Below, piece after piece: positions 7,307 to 17,013 of a stretch of DNA of 64,000 bases. How positions within the stretch are numbered: the first letter of the stretch is position 1; every line of letters begins with the position of its first letter. The position numbers and the translations under genes are program-made. The notes under the pieces were generated by a model, which did no database searches, had not been told where the DNA came from, and saw only the letters and a program-made list of their open reading frames with translations. The DNA lies in NCBI GenBank assembly GCA_016709965.1, contig JADJLT010000003.1, positions 62,001 to 126,000 of the forward strand, read 5' to 3'. The stretch comes from Betaproteobacteria bacterium (lineage in GTDB: Bacteria; Pseudomonadota; Gammaproteobacteria; Burkholderiales; Rhodocyclaceae).

Positions 7307-9058
7307 TCAGGGATGAGCGGCCTGGTAGGCCTTGAGGTAGGCGATGGTTTCGTCGAATGGCATCGGCCTGCTGTACAGGTAGCCTTGCAGCATGTCGCAG
7401 CCGAGTCGTGCCAGAAAAGCTCGCTGTGCTTCGGTTTCCACGCCTTCCGCGACCAGTTCCAGCCCCAGGCTGTGACCCAGCGCGATCGTGGCGGCACAGA
7501 TGGCGGCATCGTTGGGGTCGGTTTCGATGTCCGTGACAAAGGAGCGGTCGAGTTTCAGGCGCTGAATCGGTAAGTGCTTGAGGTAGGCGAGCGACGAGTA
7601 GCCCGTGCCGAAATCGTCGATAGCCAACTTGATTCCCATGGCGGACAACTGGTCGAGGATCGAGAGGGTTGTTTCTGGGTGTTGCATGGCAGTGCTCTCG
7701 GTGACTTCCAGTTCAATGTCTTCTGGCGACAGGTCATAACAGGCCAGGGCGCCACGAACGAGCAGCAGCAGGTTGTCGTGGCCCAGCTGCTGGGCCGAGA
7801 TGTTGATGGCGACGCGAATGCCCGTGATTCCCTGCTGCTTCATGTTGCGAATCTGGCGACAGGTTTCCCAGATCACCCAGTCGCCCAGTGGCTGGATCAA
7901 ACCAGTCTCCTCGGCAATGGCAATGAAGCGCACCGGCGAGATTTGGCCGAGTTTTGGATTATTCCAGCGCAGCAGCGCTTCCAGACCCAGCACGCGACCC
8001 GAGACGGTCTCGATCTGCGGCTGGAAGTTCAGCGAAAACTCACAGCCGCTCGGCGAAATTGACGAAATAGCCTGCCGGAGTTCGTTCTCCATCTGCAGAC
8101 GTTCGCCCGCCGCTTCGTTCATGCGTGCGGTGTAGAACTGGTGATTATTGCGGCCGGCACTTTTTGCGTGGTACATCGCCGTGTCGGCGTTGCGCAGCAT
8201 GGTGCCGGGGTCGTTCCCATCAAACGGGTAGAGACTGATACCTATGCTGGGTGTGGCGTACAGGACGTGATCGCTGATTCGGTAGCTGTCGGCCAGGTTG
8301 CTTTGAATCTTGCTGGCAACCCGTGCTGCGGTCAGTGGCGATTCGATTTCCGGCAGGACCACCACAAATTCATCGCCGCCCAATCGCGCGACAAGGTCAC
8401 TTGAGCGGACGCACTCGCTCAGACGCAGCGCCACTTTTTGCAACAACTTATCACCAACATGATGCCCTAGCGTGTCGTTGATATTCTTGAAATTGTCGAG
8501 GTCGATCAGCATCAATGCCAGCTGATGATTTTCCCGTTCGCAAATGCGCAATGCCTGCCCCAGTTGTGACTCGAAGGCCAGTCGGTTGGGCAGATTGGTC
8601 AGCGGGTCATGATAGGCAAGGTAGGCCAGCCGGTCGGCCGCTTCATGGTTGGCATGGATATCGGTGAAGTTGGCTACATAGTTCTGGATTTTTCCATCGG
8701 AATCGCGCAGGACGGCAATTTTCAGCCAGCTGGGATGGCTTGAGCCATCATGATGCTTGTTCCAGATTTCGCCTTCCCAATAATTCTTGCTGTCCAATGC
8801 TTCCCACATGGCGACATACAACTCCGGGGCTGCACGGCCCGAAGCCAGAATGCGCGGGTTCTTCCCGAGCAGTTCATTCGGCGAATAGCCCGTCAGCCGC
8901 GAAAAAGCCCCATTGACAGCGATGATCAGATTGTTGCAGTCCGTGATCAGAATACCTTCGTGACTTTGCTCGAACGCACGTAACAACACCGCAGACGGCA
9001 ACGGCGTGCTGTCCGTGGGGGAGCTGTTGGTATCGGCTGGCACTGAAGGCAGGATCAT
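7307..9058 (-). CDS. PAS-GGDEF-EAL c-di-GMP signalling protein
   Basis: 583 residues, no membrane segment seen, so probably cytosolic. A PAS domain (about 25-140; ITDCNNLIIAVNGAFSRLTGY) precedes a GGDEF domain (about 145-305) with an intact RLGGDEFVVVL signature, then an EAL domain (about 325-575) with EALLRWNNPKLG, EETGLI, DDFGTGYSSL and KLDRSFV. Both the cyclase and phosphodiesterase motifs look catalytically complete, so the net activity (making or degrading c-di-GMP) cannot be told from sequence. The PAS ligand is unknown. It is monocistronic, 222 bp downstream of ychF on the same strand. Confidence 0.93.
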   Translation of the reverse strand: MILPSVPADTNSSPTDSTPLPSAVLLRAFEQSHEGILITDCNNLIIAVNGAFSRLTGYSPNELLGKNPRILASGRAAPELYVAMWEALDSKNYWEGEIWNKHHDGSSHPSWLKIAVLRDSDGKIQNYVANFTDIHANHEAADRLAYLAYHDPLTNLPNRLAFESQLGQALRICERENHQLALMLIDLDNFKNINDTLGHHVGDKLLQKVALRLSECVRSSDLVARLGGDEFVVVLPEIESPLTAARVASKIQSNLADSYRISDHVLYATPSIGISLYPFDGNDPGTMLRNADTAMYHAKSAGRNNHQFYTARMNEAAGERLQMENELRQAISSISPSGCEFSLNFQPQIETVSGRVLGLEALLRWNNPKLGQISPVRFIAIAEETGLIQPLGDWVIWETCRQIRNMKQQGITGIRVAINISAQQLGHDNLLLLVRGALACYDLSPEDIELEVTESTAMQHPETTLSILDQLSAMGIKLAIDDFGTGYSSLAYLKHLPIQRLKLDRSFVTDIETDPNDAAICAATIALGHSLGLELVAEGVETEAQRAFLARLGCDMLQGYLYSRPMPFDETIAYLKAYQAAHP

Positions 9059-9244
9059 GCGGGCGGTTTCTCTAGATAGGCGTTAAGCGCGTTACCTATA
9101 GTTTAGACCTGATCGGCTGTGCGTAAACAAGAGCTTTCTCTCTGCTACATGAAATATAGATGCGCGACTGCTGAAAGCGGAAGGCGCTAGAGAGCTCAGG
9201 GGGCGTGTCTTGTGATAACGCTTTTGCAGGTATCCGATGCGTTG

Positions 9245-9271
9245 CCTCGGCTAGCCAGATGGCTGCCGAGG
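9245..9271 (-). terminator. Possible hairpin after ychF
   Basis: Inverted repeat CCTCGGC/GCCGAGG with a short loop just beyond the ychF stop. There is no U-run, so intrinsic termination is uncertain. The rest of the 9059-9280 gap shows nothing I recognise. Confidence 0.3.
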
Positions 9272-9280
9272 TCTATCGAA

Positions 9281-10372
<1,092 letters not shown>

Positions 10373-10382
10373 GGGTTATTCC

Positions 10383-10961
10383 TTAGACGGCTTTGCCGTG
10401 CAACTGTTGTTGAGCGCCGGCAAAGTCTCCGGCGGCGAGTTTTGGCCAGGCCAGCAGGCAGCGGGCGAGGGCGTGTTCGATGTCTGGTAGTTCTTCTTTG
10501 CGCGGCTGATGCAAAACGAAATCAACGACTTGTTGTGACAGACCAAGCGTGCGCGGGTGGCCGATGCCGAGGCGCAGGCGCCAGAAGTCCGGCGTGCCTA
10601 GTTTGGCCTGAATATCTTTCAAGCCATTGTGTCCACCATTGCCGCCGCCCTGTTTGAGGCGAATGCCGCCGGGCGGCAGGTCGAGTTCATCGTGGATGAC
10701 GAGAATTTCTTCAGGCGGGATCTTGTAAAAATTGGCCAGTGCCGCCACCGATTGGCCTGAACGGTTCATGAATGTGCTTGGCTCAAGCAGCCAGGTTTCG
10801 CCAATGCGGGCGGCTTTACCGAAAAATTTGGCTTGCGGGGCGAGCGAGGCCTTCAGCTTGTCGGCCAGGTGGTCGACAAACCAGAAGCCGGCATTGTGCC
10901 GTGTGGCTTCGTATTCAGGGCCAGGATTACCAAGGCCGACGATCAGGCGAGGTGGGTTCAT
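10383..10961 (-). CDS. pth: Peptidyl-tRNA hydrolase
   Basis: Releases tRNA from prematurely dropped peptidyl-tRNA. 192 residues. Motifs: IVGLGNPGPEYEATRHNAGFW with the Asn and the catalytic His of the RHNAG motif, PSTFMNRSGQSV, VIHDELDLPPG, KQGGGNGGHNGL and FWRLRLGIGHP. It lies directly downstream of rplY, across a likely intrinsic terminator (10974-11009), and just upstream of ychF. Confidence 0.96.
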   Translation of the reverse strand: MNPPRLIVGLGNPGPEYEATRHNAGFWFVDHLADKLKASLAPQAKFFGKAARIGETWLLEPSTFMNRSGQSVAALANFYKIPPEEILVIHDELDLPPGGIRLKQGGGNGGHNGLKDIQAKLGTPDFWRLRLGIGHPRTLGLSQQVVDFVLHQPRKEELPDIEHALARCLLAWPKLAAGDFAGAQQQLHGKAV

Positions 10962-10973
10962 CAGGGGCTAAAT

Positions 10974-11009
10974 GAAAAAGCCGCCGGCGGCAAAATGCCA
11001 GCGGCGGCC
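10974..11009 (-). terminator. Intrinsic terminator after rplY
   Basis: On the minus strand a GC-rich stem (GCCGCCGCTGG, loop CATTTTG, CCGCCGGCGGC) is followed by TTTTTC. It would separate or attenuate transcription between rplY and pth. Confidence 0.6.
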
Positions 11010-11030
11010 ATAACAGCACGGAGCCGAAAA

Positions 11031-11636
11031 TTACTCGGCAGCAGCTTCGCCTTCTTCAGCAGCTTCGCTGGAGCCGCCCTTGCCGACGACGCCGACGACG
11101 ACATCGTCAGTCGCGTGGGCAACCAGCTTGACACCCTTCGGCAGATTGAGCTGGGAAAGGTGAATGCTGTCGCCGATCTTCAGGGTGCTGAGGTCAACTT
11201 CGATGAAGCCAGGAAGGTCAGCTGCGAGGCAGTGAACGTCGACTTCAGTCATGACGTGGTTAACGAGGCCGCCGTTGAGCTTGACGCCCGGAGCGACTTC
11301 TTCGTTGACGAAGTGCAGCGGCACCTTGACGTGGATTTCGTGCGTGGCATCGACGCGCTGGAAGTCGAAGTGCAGAACGAGCGGACGGTAAGCGTGCATC
11401 TGGTAGTCACGCAGCAGGGCGGCTTCCTTCTTGCCGTCGATTACTAGGGTAACGACGGAAGAATGGAAGGCTTCTTTCTTCAGCTTGAGCAGCAGGTCGT
11501 TGTGAGCCACTTCGATCGACTGCGGAGCAGCTTCGCCACCGTAAATGATACCCGGCACCATGGCAGCGCGACGCAGGCGGCGGCTCGCACCCGTTCCCTG
11601 CAGCGTACGCGCTTGCGCGATTAGTTCAAAAGTCAT
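11031..11636 (-). CDS. rplY: 50S ribosomal protein L25 (CTC family)
   Basis: 201 residues: an N-terminal 5S-rRNA-binding L25 domain (AQARTLQGTGASRRLRRAAMVPGIIYGG) plus the longer C-terminal CTC beta domain (VHCLAADLPGFIEVDLS) and an acidic tail rich in Glu/Ala (EAAEEGEAAAE). This long form is usual in betaproteobacteria, unlike the 94-residue E. coli protein. It lies 54 bp downstream of prs and upstream of pth. Confidence 0.95.
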   Translation of the reverse strand: MTFELIAQARTLQGTGASRRLRRAAMVPGIIYGGEAAPQSIEVAHNDLLLKLKKEAFHSSVVTLVIDGKKEAALLRDYQMHAYRPLVLHFDFQRVDATHEIHVKVPLHFVNEEVAPGVKLNGGLVNHVMTEVDVHCLAADLPGFIEVDLSTLKIGDSIHLSQLNLPKGVKLVAHATDDVVVGVVGKGGSSEAAEEGEAAAE

Positions 11637-11690
11637 ATTGATACTCCAAGTTTTTCCCGGTCCGCGACCAGAACGGGAAGTTAAAAAAGC

Positions 11691-12641
11691 TTAATCGATG
11701 AACAGCGACGAAACAGAGTCATCGTTGCTGATTCGGCGAATGGTTTCGGCCATGATTTCGGCCACGGAAAGCTGGCGGATGCGCGAAGAGGCAGCAGCTT
11801 CATCGCGCAGCGGAATGGTATCGGTAACGACCAGTGCGTCGAGGTCAGAGCTGTTGACACGATCAACTGCGGGGCCTGACAGGACGGGATGAGTGCAGTA
11901 GGCGACGACCTTCTTGGCGCCATTGGCCTTGAGGGCGGTAGCTGCCTTGCACAGCGTGCCGGCAGTGTCGACCATGTCGTCCATGATGATGCAGGTACGC
12001 CCATCGACTTCGCCGATAATGTTCATTACTTCTGAAACGTTGGCTTTCGGACGACGCTTGTCGATGATCGCCAGATCACATTCGAGGCGCTTGGCCAGCG
12101 ACCGGGCGCGAACCACGCCGCCGTGGTCGGGGGAAACAACCATCGGGTTTTCGTAATGCTGTTTCTGGATGTCTGCGAGCAGAATGGGCAGGGCGTAGAT
12201 ATTGTCCACCGGGATATCGAAGAAACCCTGAATCTGTTCGGCGTGAAGATCCATGGTCAGCACGCGGTCGACGCCGGAGGCGACGAGCATGTTGGCCACC
12301 AGTTTGGCGGCAATCGGCACCCGCGAGGAGCGCGAACGACGATCCTGGCGAGCATAGCCAAAATACGGGATGGTGGCAGTGATTCGACCGGCTGAGGCGC
12401 GTTTCAGGGAGTCAACGATAACCAGCAATTCCATCAGGTTGTCGTTGCAGGGGGCGCAGGTGGATTGCAGCACGAAGATATCGCGGCCACGAACGTGCTC
12501 TTGCAGTTCGACGCTGACTTCGCCATCGGAAAAACGACCGACGTTGGCGCGACCGAGATCCACGTTAAGCTGTGCTGCAACATCAGCTGCCAGTTTTGGA
12601 TTGGCATTGCCAGTGAAGACCATCAAGCTGTTGTAGGCCAT
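11691..12641 (-). CDS. prs: Ribose-phosphate pyrophosphokinase
   Basis: Makes PRPP from ribose 5-phosphate and ATP, feeding purine, pyrimidine, His and Trp synthesis. 316 residues. Motifs: FTGNANPKLA, GRFSDGEVSVEL, the flexible-loop YFGYARQDRRSRSS, MDLHAEQIQGFFDIP, VVSPDHGG and the PRPP loop IIMDDMVDTAGTL. I chose the ATG at 12641 because it has a clean GGAGGAA ribosome-binding site and gives the standard N-terminus; an upstream open frame runs into the tRNA gene. It is flanked upstream by tRNA-Gln and ispE, as in many betaproteobacteria. Confidence 0.97.
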   Translation of the reverse strand: MAYNSLMVFTGNANPKLAADVAAQLNVDLGRANVGRFSDGEVSVELQEHVRGRDIFVLQSTCAPCNDNLMELLVIVDSLKRASAGRITATIPYFGYARQDRRSRSSRVPIAAKLVANMLVASGVDRVLTMDLHAEQIQGFFDIPVDNIYALPILLADIQKQHYENPMVVSPDHGGVVRARSLAKRLECDLAIIDKRRPKANVSEVMNIIGEVDGRTCIIMDDMVDTAGTLCKAATALKANGAKKVVAYCTHPVLSGPAVDRVNSSDLDALVVTDTIPLRDEAAASSRIRQLSVAEIMAETIRRISNDDSVSSLFID

Positions 12642-12732
12642 TCCCACATTCCTCCGGACCTTCTGCATGCTTACGTGCATTTGCCCGCCACAATGAAAAT
12701 CGGGCAGGCTTATGACCTGCCCGAAAGAAATT

Positions 12733-12809
12733 TGGCTGGGGAAGAAGGATTCGAACCTTCGAATGCCGGAATCAAAATCCGGTGCCTTGACCAACTTGGC
12801 GACTCCCCA
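12733..12809 (-). tRNA. tRNA-Gln (anticodon TTG)
   Basis: A complete cloverleaf on the minus strand: acceptor TGGGGAG pairing with TTCCCCA, anticodon stem CCGGA/TCCGG with loop TTTTGAT giving anticodon TTG, T-loop GGTTCGAATCC, and an encoded CCA end (12733-12735). It lies between ispE and prs, a conserved location. Confidence 0.97.
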
Positions 12810-12884
12810 GCGGGTTGCTCGAACGGGTTCGCGTCCGAGCGAGGCGCGAATAATACAGTAGCCCTATCCGAAAATCCAGTCCTC

Positions 12885-13733
12885 TCAGCAAATTTTTGCG
12901 AGCGGGTGCTGGTCGAGTCCATCAGCAATCCAGCCATTCAGTTCAGCCGGACATTGGGCGAGAAGGGCTACCGCATCTTCGTGGCGGTTGAATTCAGCAA
13001 AGACACAGCTGCCGGAGCCGGTCATCATAGCCAGTGGTGCGCGCGCCTTGAGCCAGGCGAGGGATTCGGCAACAGCCGGAAACTCGGTGCAGGCTACCGG
13101 TTCAAGGTCGTTGTGACCTTGCCCGTGAAGCCATTCTTCGGGGCGCATGGCAATCGTGTCGCGTTTCAGTTCGGTTGCGCCGAAAATACTGGCGGTTGGT
13201 ACTTGAACCGCAGGATGTAACACCAGATAACTGGCCGGAGGAAGGGTTACATTGGTAAATGTTTCGCCAATACCCTCGGCAAAAGCGTTGTGGCCGTGCA
13301 CAAATATAGGCACGTCGGCACCAAGCGAGAGGCCAAGTGTCTCAAGTTGGGCGCGGGAAAGTCCCGTTTGCCACAAATGGTTGAGGGCGAGCAGCACGGT
13401 TGCCGCATCGGATGAGCCTCCGCCCAACCCTCCGCCCATCGCTAATTGCTTGTCGAGATGAATGGTGACGCCTTTGCGGCAGTTGCTGGCTTGTTGCAGC
13501 AAGCGGGCGGCGCGGACGGTGAGGTCCCTTTCTGCAGGAACCCCGGGAATGGGCGTGGCGAGGTGAATTTCTCCGTCATCCCGCGGCAGAAAACGCAGCG
13601 TGTCAGCGCGGTCGATAAAGCGAAAGACAGTTTGCAGAAGATGGTAGCCGTCAGGCCGCCGGCCGACGACGTGCAGGAAGAGATTCAGTTTTGCCGGTGC
13701 CGGCCAGTGGCTGTCCCAATTCCAAGTGTTCAT
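12885..13733 (-). CDS. ispE: 4-diphosphocytidyl-2-C-methyl-D-erythritol kinase
   Basis: A GHMP-family kinase of the MEP isoprenoid pathway; phosphorylates the 2-hydroxyl of CDP-ME. 282 residues. Motifs: PAPAKLNLFLHVVGRRPDGYH, the ATP-binding loop MGGGLGGGSSDAA and, near the end, MMTGSGSCVFAEF. I chose the ATG at 13733 because it overlaps the lolB stop as ATGA; an alternative ATG 15 bp upstream exists. Downstream is tRNA-Gln. Confidence 0.95.
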   Translation of the reverse strand: MNTWNWDSHWPAPAKLNLFLHVVGRRPDGYHLLQTVFRFIDRADTLRFLPRDDGEIHLATPIPGVPAERDLTVRAARLLQQASNCRKGVTIHLDKQLAMGGGLGGGSSDAATVLLALNHLWQTGLSRAQLETLGLSLGADVPIFVHGHNAFAEGIGETFTNVTLPPASYLVLHPAVQVPTASIFGATELKRDTIAMRPEEWLHGQGHNDLEPVACTEFPAVAESLAWLKARAPLAMMTGSGSCVFAEFNRHEDAVALLAQCPAELNGWIADGLDQHPLAKIC

Positions 13734-14302
13734 GGAGCATCTTTCCATTCTTCGATTCGCAGACGCAATTCGATTTCTCCATTGCGCGACAGCGTTAAAC
13801 GGGCAGGCAGGGAGTCCGGGTTTTCATCGTCAAAGCTGTAGTCGATTTGCCAGCCATCTTCGATCAGCCTGAGCGGACGGCCGTGGGTGTCGTGTTCGAT
13901 TCGTCCTTCGCCATCCGGGCGGCCAAGCAACCAGGCCGGGAATCGACTGACCGGCAGGCGTTGTCCGGTGACATCCTCCATCAATGCATCCGGGTCGATT
14001 GATTCACGGGTTTTGCCGTCAGCGGTACGTAACCGGGAGAGTTCGGGAGTTGTATTGATTTCGGCCAAGCCGTAGCCCAGCGGGTTGGAGATCATTACGC
14101 GATCACTGGCGTTTTGATGGGTCCAGGTCAATCGACCCCCCGAGTTTTGCGGGGCTTGCCCGGCCAGGGTTACGCGTAGCGCGAAGCGGCCATCCAGGGA
14201 AAAATTGCGGATATTGTCGCGTGGCGCCAGGGGCGTCGGCGGTGTGCTCGCGCAACCGGCGAGCAGGCTGGCTGCAAGGAGCAGGGCGTAACGCAGTTTC
14301 AA
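13730..14302 (-). CDS. lolB: Outer-membrane lipoprotein receptor LolB
   Basis: Receives lipoproteins from LolA and inserts them into the outer membrane. 190 residues. It has a lipoprotein signal (LLLAASLLAGCAS, lipidated Cys17) followed by a LolA/LolB half-barrel: FSLDGRFALRV, GRLTWTHQNASDRVMISNPLGYGLAEI and a C-terminal RLTLSRNGEIELRL. The lolB-ispE pairing is conserved in beta- and gammaproteobacteria. It overlaps both neighbours by 4 bp (TPR gene upstream, ispE downstream). Confidence 0.92.
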   Translation of the reverse strand: MKLRYALLLAASLLAGCASTPPTPLAPRDNIRNFSLDGRFALRVTLAGQAPQNSGGRLTWTHQNASDRVMISNPLGYGLAEINTTPELSRLRTADGKTRESIDPDALMEDVTGQRLPVSRFPAWLLGRPDGEGRIEHDTHGRPLRLIEDGWQIDYSFDDENPDSLPARLTLSRNGEIELRLRIEEWKDAP

Positions 14303-16014
14303 GGAAAGAGTTTCTTGATGACGAGGTTGAGCACTTCGTTGTCAGGATTGGCCTTGGCTGCATCATTCAGCAGGCTGCGTGCGTCGTCCTTTCGATTTAC
14401 AGTCCACAGTACTTCACCGAGGTGGGCGGCAATTTCAGGGTCGGCTCTGAGCTTGTAGGCCTTTTCCAGTGTTTGCAGGGCTTCGGGTAGTTTGCCTTGG
14501 CGAAACAGGACCCAGCCCATGCTGTCCATGATGAAAGGGTCTTCCGGCGACAGCTTGAGTGCCTTGGCGATCAGGTCATGCGCTTCCGGCAACCGGGTAT
14601 TGCGTTCTGCCCATGAGTAGCCAAGGGCGTTGAGCGCGTGCGCATGTTCCGGTTTGAGTTCAAGCAAATGTTTGAGGTGCTTGTCGAGTTGTTCCGGCTT
14701 TCCGATGCGTTCGGCGGTCAATGCTGTCTCGTAAAGCAGTTCCGGATTGTCGGGATGGGCTGAAAGTGCGGCTTCCAGAACGATGTAAGCATCGTTCTGC
14801 CGATTGGCCTCTCGCAGCAATTGTGATTCCGTCAGGATGAGCTGGGTGCGGTCGGCATTTGAGTTGCTATGCGTGTCGTGCAGGACTTCGCGAGCATCAT
14901 CGATCTTGCCTTGCTGGATCAGGATTTGTGCAGTTCGCGAGCGGGCGGGGATGTATTGTTCGCCAGTGGTGACCTGACGGTAATGTTCGAGAGCATCCTG
15001 CGGCCTTTTTTGCTCCTGATCGAGTTGGCCCAGGAAGAAGTGAATCGTACTCTTGTCCGGAAAATCCGTCTCCAGCAGGTGTTCGAGTTGCGTGCGACCG
15101 GTGGTGGTGTCGCCGTGCTGCAGGGCAAGCATGGCAACCGGGTAGATAACGTCGGGATTGTCCGGGTTTTCCTTGAGCAGGCGATCGAAGTGGCCACGAG
15201 CGTCGTCGTAGCGTTTTTCGCTGATCAGTAGCCGGGCCAGTGCCAGACGGGCATCGCGGGCGGCAGGATTGCTGTCGACAAAGTTGGTCAGGCTGTCAAT
15301 CGCAGTTTGCGCCGACTGTCGGGCCTGAAGCTGGGCGCGGGCGATGGCTGCGATTTCCCAGTCCGGACGAAGCTGAAGGGCTTTTTCGGCTTCGTTCAGC
15401 GCGCGCAGGTTGTCGCCGGCATTCGCCGCGGCTTGGGCCATGGCGAAATGCGCTTCCGGCAAGTTGTCGTAGGGGGTGGCGACGCGGTCGACCAGTGACT
15501 GGACCGCTTTTTTGTCGCTGATTTTGCCCAGAATGCGGTTCAAGTGCAGCAAGTTGTTGCCGACGTTGCTTTTGTCTTGCGCAAGCAAGGCGCTCATTTG
15601 CGGCGCAAGGTCGTCAATACGATTGCTCTGGATCAGCAGCGACGATTGGGCCTGCTTGGCCTTGACTGAGTCTGGTTCAGCTTCCAGCCATAGTTTGGTG
15701 AGTTCGAGGGCGCGGTCGTATTGGCGGGCAAGGCTGGCGACTTCCGTGGCGCGGGCCAGGACTTTTGGGTCGCGTGTGCGTTGGGCGAGGTCTGCCCAGG
15801 CGTCGGAGCTCAACTTGGCATCGCCACGCCGAAGGGCGAATTCGCCAAGCAGTGCCTGAAAGACCGTGCGTGCAAGCAGATCTTCGGAGGCGGCATGGGT
15901 GATCGGCCGCTTGCCTGAGGGCTTGGTGGCCGGGTCGCCAGCGGCCAGGCCATATCCCCAATGGGTCAGGCCGATAGCCAGGGTGAGGGCGGCTGCGATT
16001 CGCTTCGGTTGCAT
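14299..16014 (-). CDS. Tetratricopeptide-repeat protein, probably periplasmic
   Basis: 571 residues. An N-terminal hydrophobic segment (AAALTLAIGLTHWGYGLAAG) looks like a signal peptide, followed by many TPR units: for example LRALNEAEKALQLRPDW, YDDARGHFDRLLKENPDN, PQDALEHYRQVTT, LPEAHDLIAKALKLSPED and LPEALQTLEKAYKLRAD. TPR proteins are scaffolds for protein-protein contacts. Its coupling to lolB (4-bp overlap) is a common betaproteobacterial arrangement and hints at an envelope-assembly role; that is inference. The exact partner is unknown. Confidence 0.85.
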   Translation of the reverse strand: MQPKRIAAALTLAIGLTHWGYGLAAGDPATKPSGKRPITHAASEDLLARTVFQALLGEFALRRGDAKLSSDAWADLAQRTRDPKVLARATEVASLARQYDRALELTKLWLEAEPDSVKAKQAQSSLLIQSNRIDDLAPQMSALLAQDKSNVGNNLLHLNRILGKISDKKAVQSLVDRVATPYDNLPEAHFAMAQAAANAGDNLRALNEAEKALQLRPDWEIAAIARAQLQARQSAQTAIDSLTNFVDSNPAARDARLALARLLISEKRYDDARGHFDRLLKENPDNPDVIYPVAMLALQHGDTTTGRTQLEHLLETDFPDKSTIHFFLGQLDQEQKRPQDALEHYRQVTTGEQYIPARSRTAQILIQQGKIDDAREVLHDTHSNSNADRTQLILTESQLLREANRQNDAYIVLEAALSAHPDNPELLYETALTAERIGKPEQLDKHLKHLLELKPEHAHALNALGYSWAERNTRLPEAHDLIAKALKLSPEDPFIMDSMGWVLFRQGKLPEALQTLEKAYKLRADPEIAAHLGEVLWTVNRKDDARSLLNDAAKANPDNEVLNLVIKKLFP

Positions 16015-16113
16015 GGACGGCTTTCAGTCGAGGTTAATGCTGGATTGCGCATTTGAACGCATAGAATCCATTAAGTTTGCGATGTTATTTGGGTTTCGTC
16101 GGAGGAACAAGCA

Positions 16114-16947
16114 ATGCCGGAATTGCCAGAGGTGGAAGTTTGTCGTCGTGGCTTGGCGCCGGAGTTGGTTGGCGCCCGCATTGAGGGGGTGAAAATCCGC
16201 GCGCCAAAGTTGCGCCAGGATATTCCGCGCGAGTTGCTTGAGGTGCTGCCGGGGTGTCAAATCGTTGCCGTTCGGCGGCGTGCCAAGTATCTGCTGATCG
16301 ATTGTCAGCGTGAGGGCGTGCAGGGTTCTCTGATCATTCATCTGGGGATGTCGGGCAATTTGCGCTTCGTGCCACATGACCAGCCGGTCGAGAAGCATGA
16401 CCATTTTGAACTGGTGCTGGCTAAATATATATTGCGCTTTGCCGACCCGCGTCGCTTTGGGGTTGTGCTTTGGCAACCGGGGCCACCGGCGCTTGCTGAA
16501 CTGCATCCTTTGCTCGCATCGCAGGGGGTTGAGCCGCTATCAGAGACTTTCACGGTCGACTGGATTTTTAAGGCTATTTCGAAAAGAAGTGGGCCAATCA
16601 AGCCGACCTTGATGGACAGCCATCTGGTTGTTGGCATCGGTAATATTTATGCGTCGGAGAGCCTTTTTCGGGCCGGCATCTCGCCGCTGCGGGCGGCCAA
16701 CCGGATCAGTCGGGCGCGTTACGAAATTCTTGTGCCGGCGATTCGTGAAACCCTGTCGGATGCCATTGCCGCCGGTGGCAGCAGCATTCGTGATTATGTG
16801 CATAGCGATGGTGGTGCCGGATGCTTTCAAATTCAGGCCGGTGTTTATGATCGTGCCGGCAAACCCTGTCTGCGCTGCGGTGGTGTCGTTCGGCAAATTC
16901 GGCAGGCCGGACGCAGCACCTATTACTGCACGGGTTGCCAGCATTAA
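16114..16947 (+). CDS. mutM: Formamidopyrimidine-DNA glycosylase
   Basis: Excises 8-oxoguanine and Fapy lesions and nicks the abasic site. 277 residues. The N-terminal PELPEVE carries the catalytic Pro2 and Glu3. Lys58 lies in RRAKYLL, and the helix-two-turn-helix region includes KPTLMDSHLVVGIGNIYASE. The C-terminal zinc finger has CLRCGG...YYCTGCQ (four Cys). The segment before the finger reads HSDGGAGCFQIQAGVYDR. Divergent from the TPR gene with a ~100-bp shared upstream region. Confidence 0.95.
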   Translation: MPELPEVEVCRRGLAPELVGARIEGVKIRAPKLRQDIPRELLEVLPGCQIVAVRRRAKYLLIDCQREGVQGSLIIHLGMSGNLRFVPHDQPVEKHDHFELVLAKYILRFADPRRFGVVLWQPGPPALAELHPLLASQGVEPLSETFTVDWIFKAISKRSGPIKPTLMDSHLVVGIGNIYASESLFRAGISPLRAANRISRARYEILVPAIRETLSDAIAAGGSSIRDYVHSDGGAGCFQIQAGVYDRAGKPCLRCGGVVRQIRQAGRSTYYCTGCQH

Positions 16948-17013
16948 ACACTACCTGCAAGTCTCTGTTTTTATGCTAAATTGAGATTTCCGTAAGCCTC
17001 CGGAAATACCGTT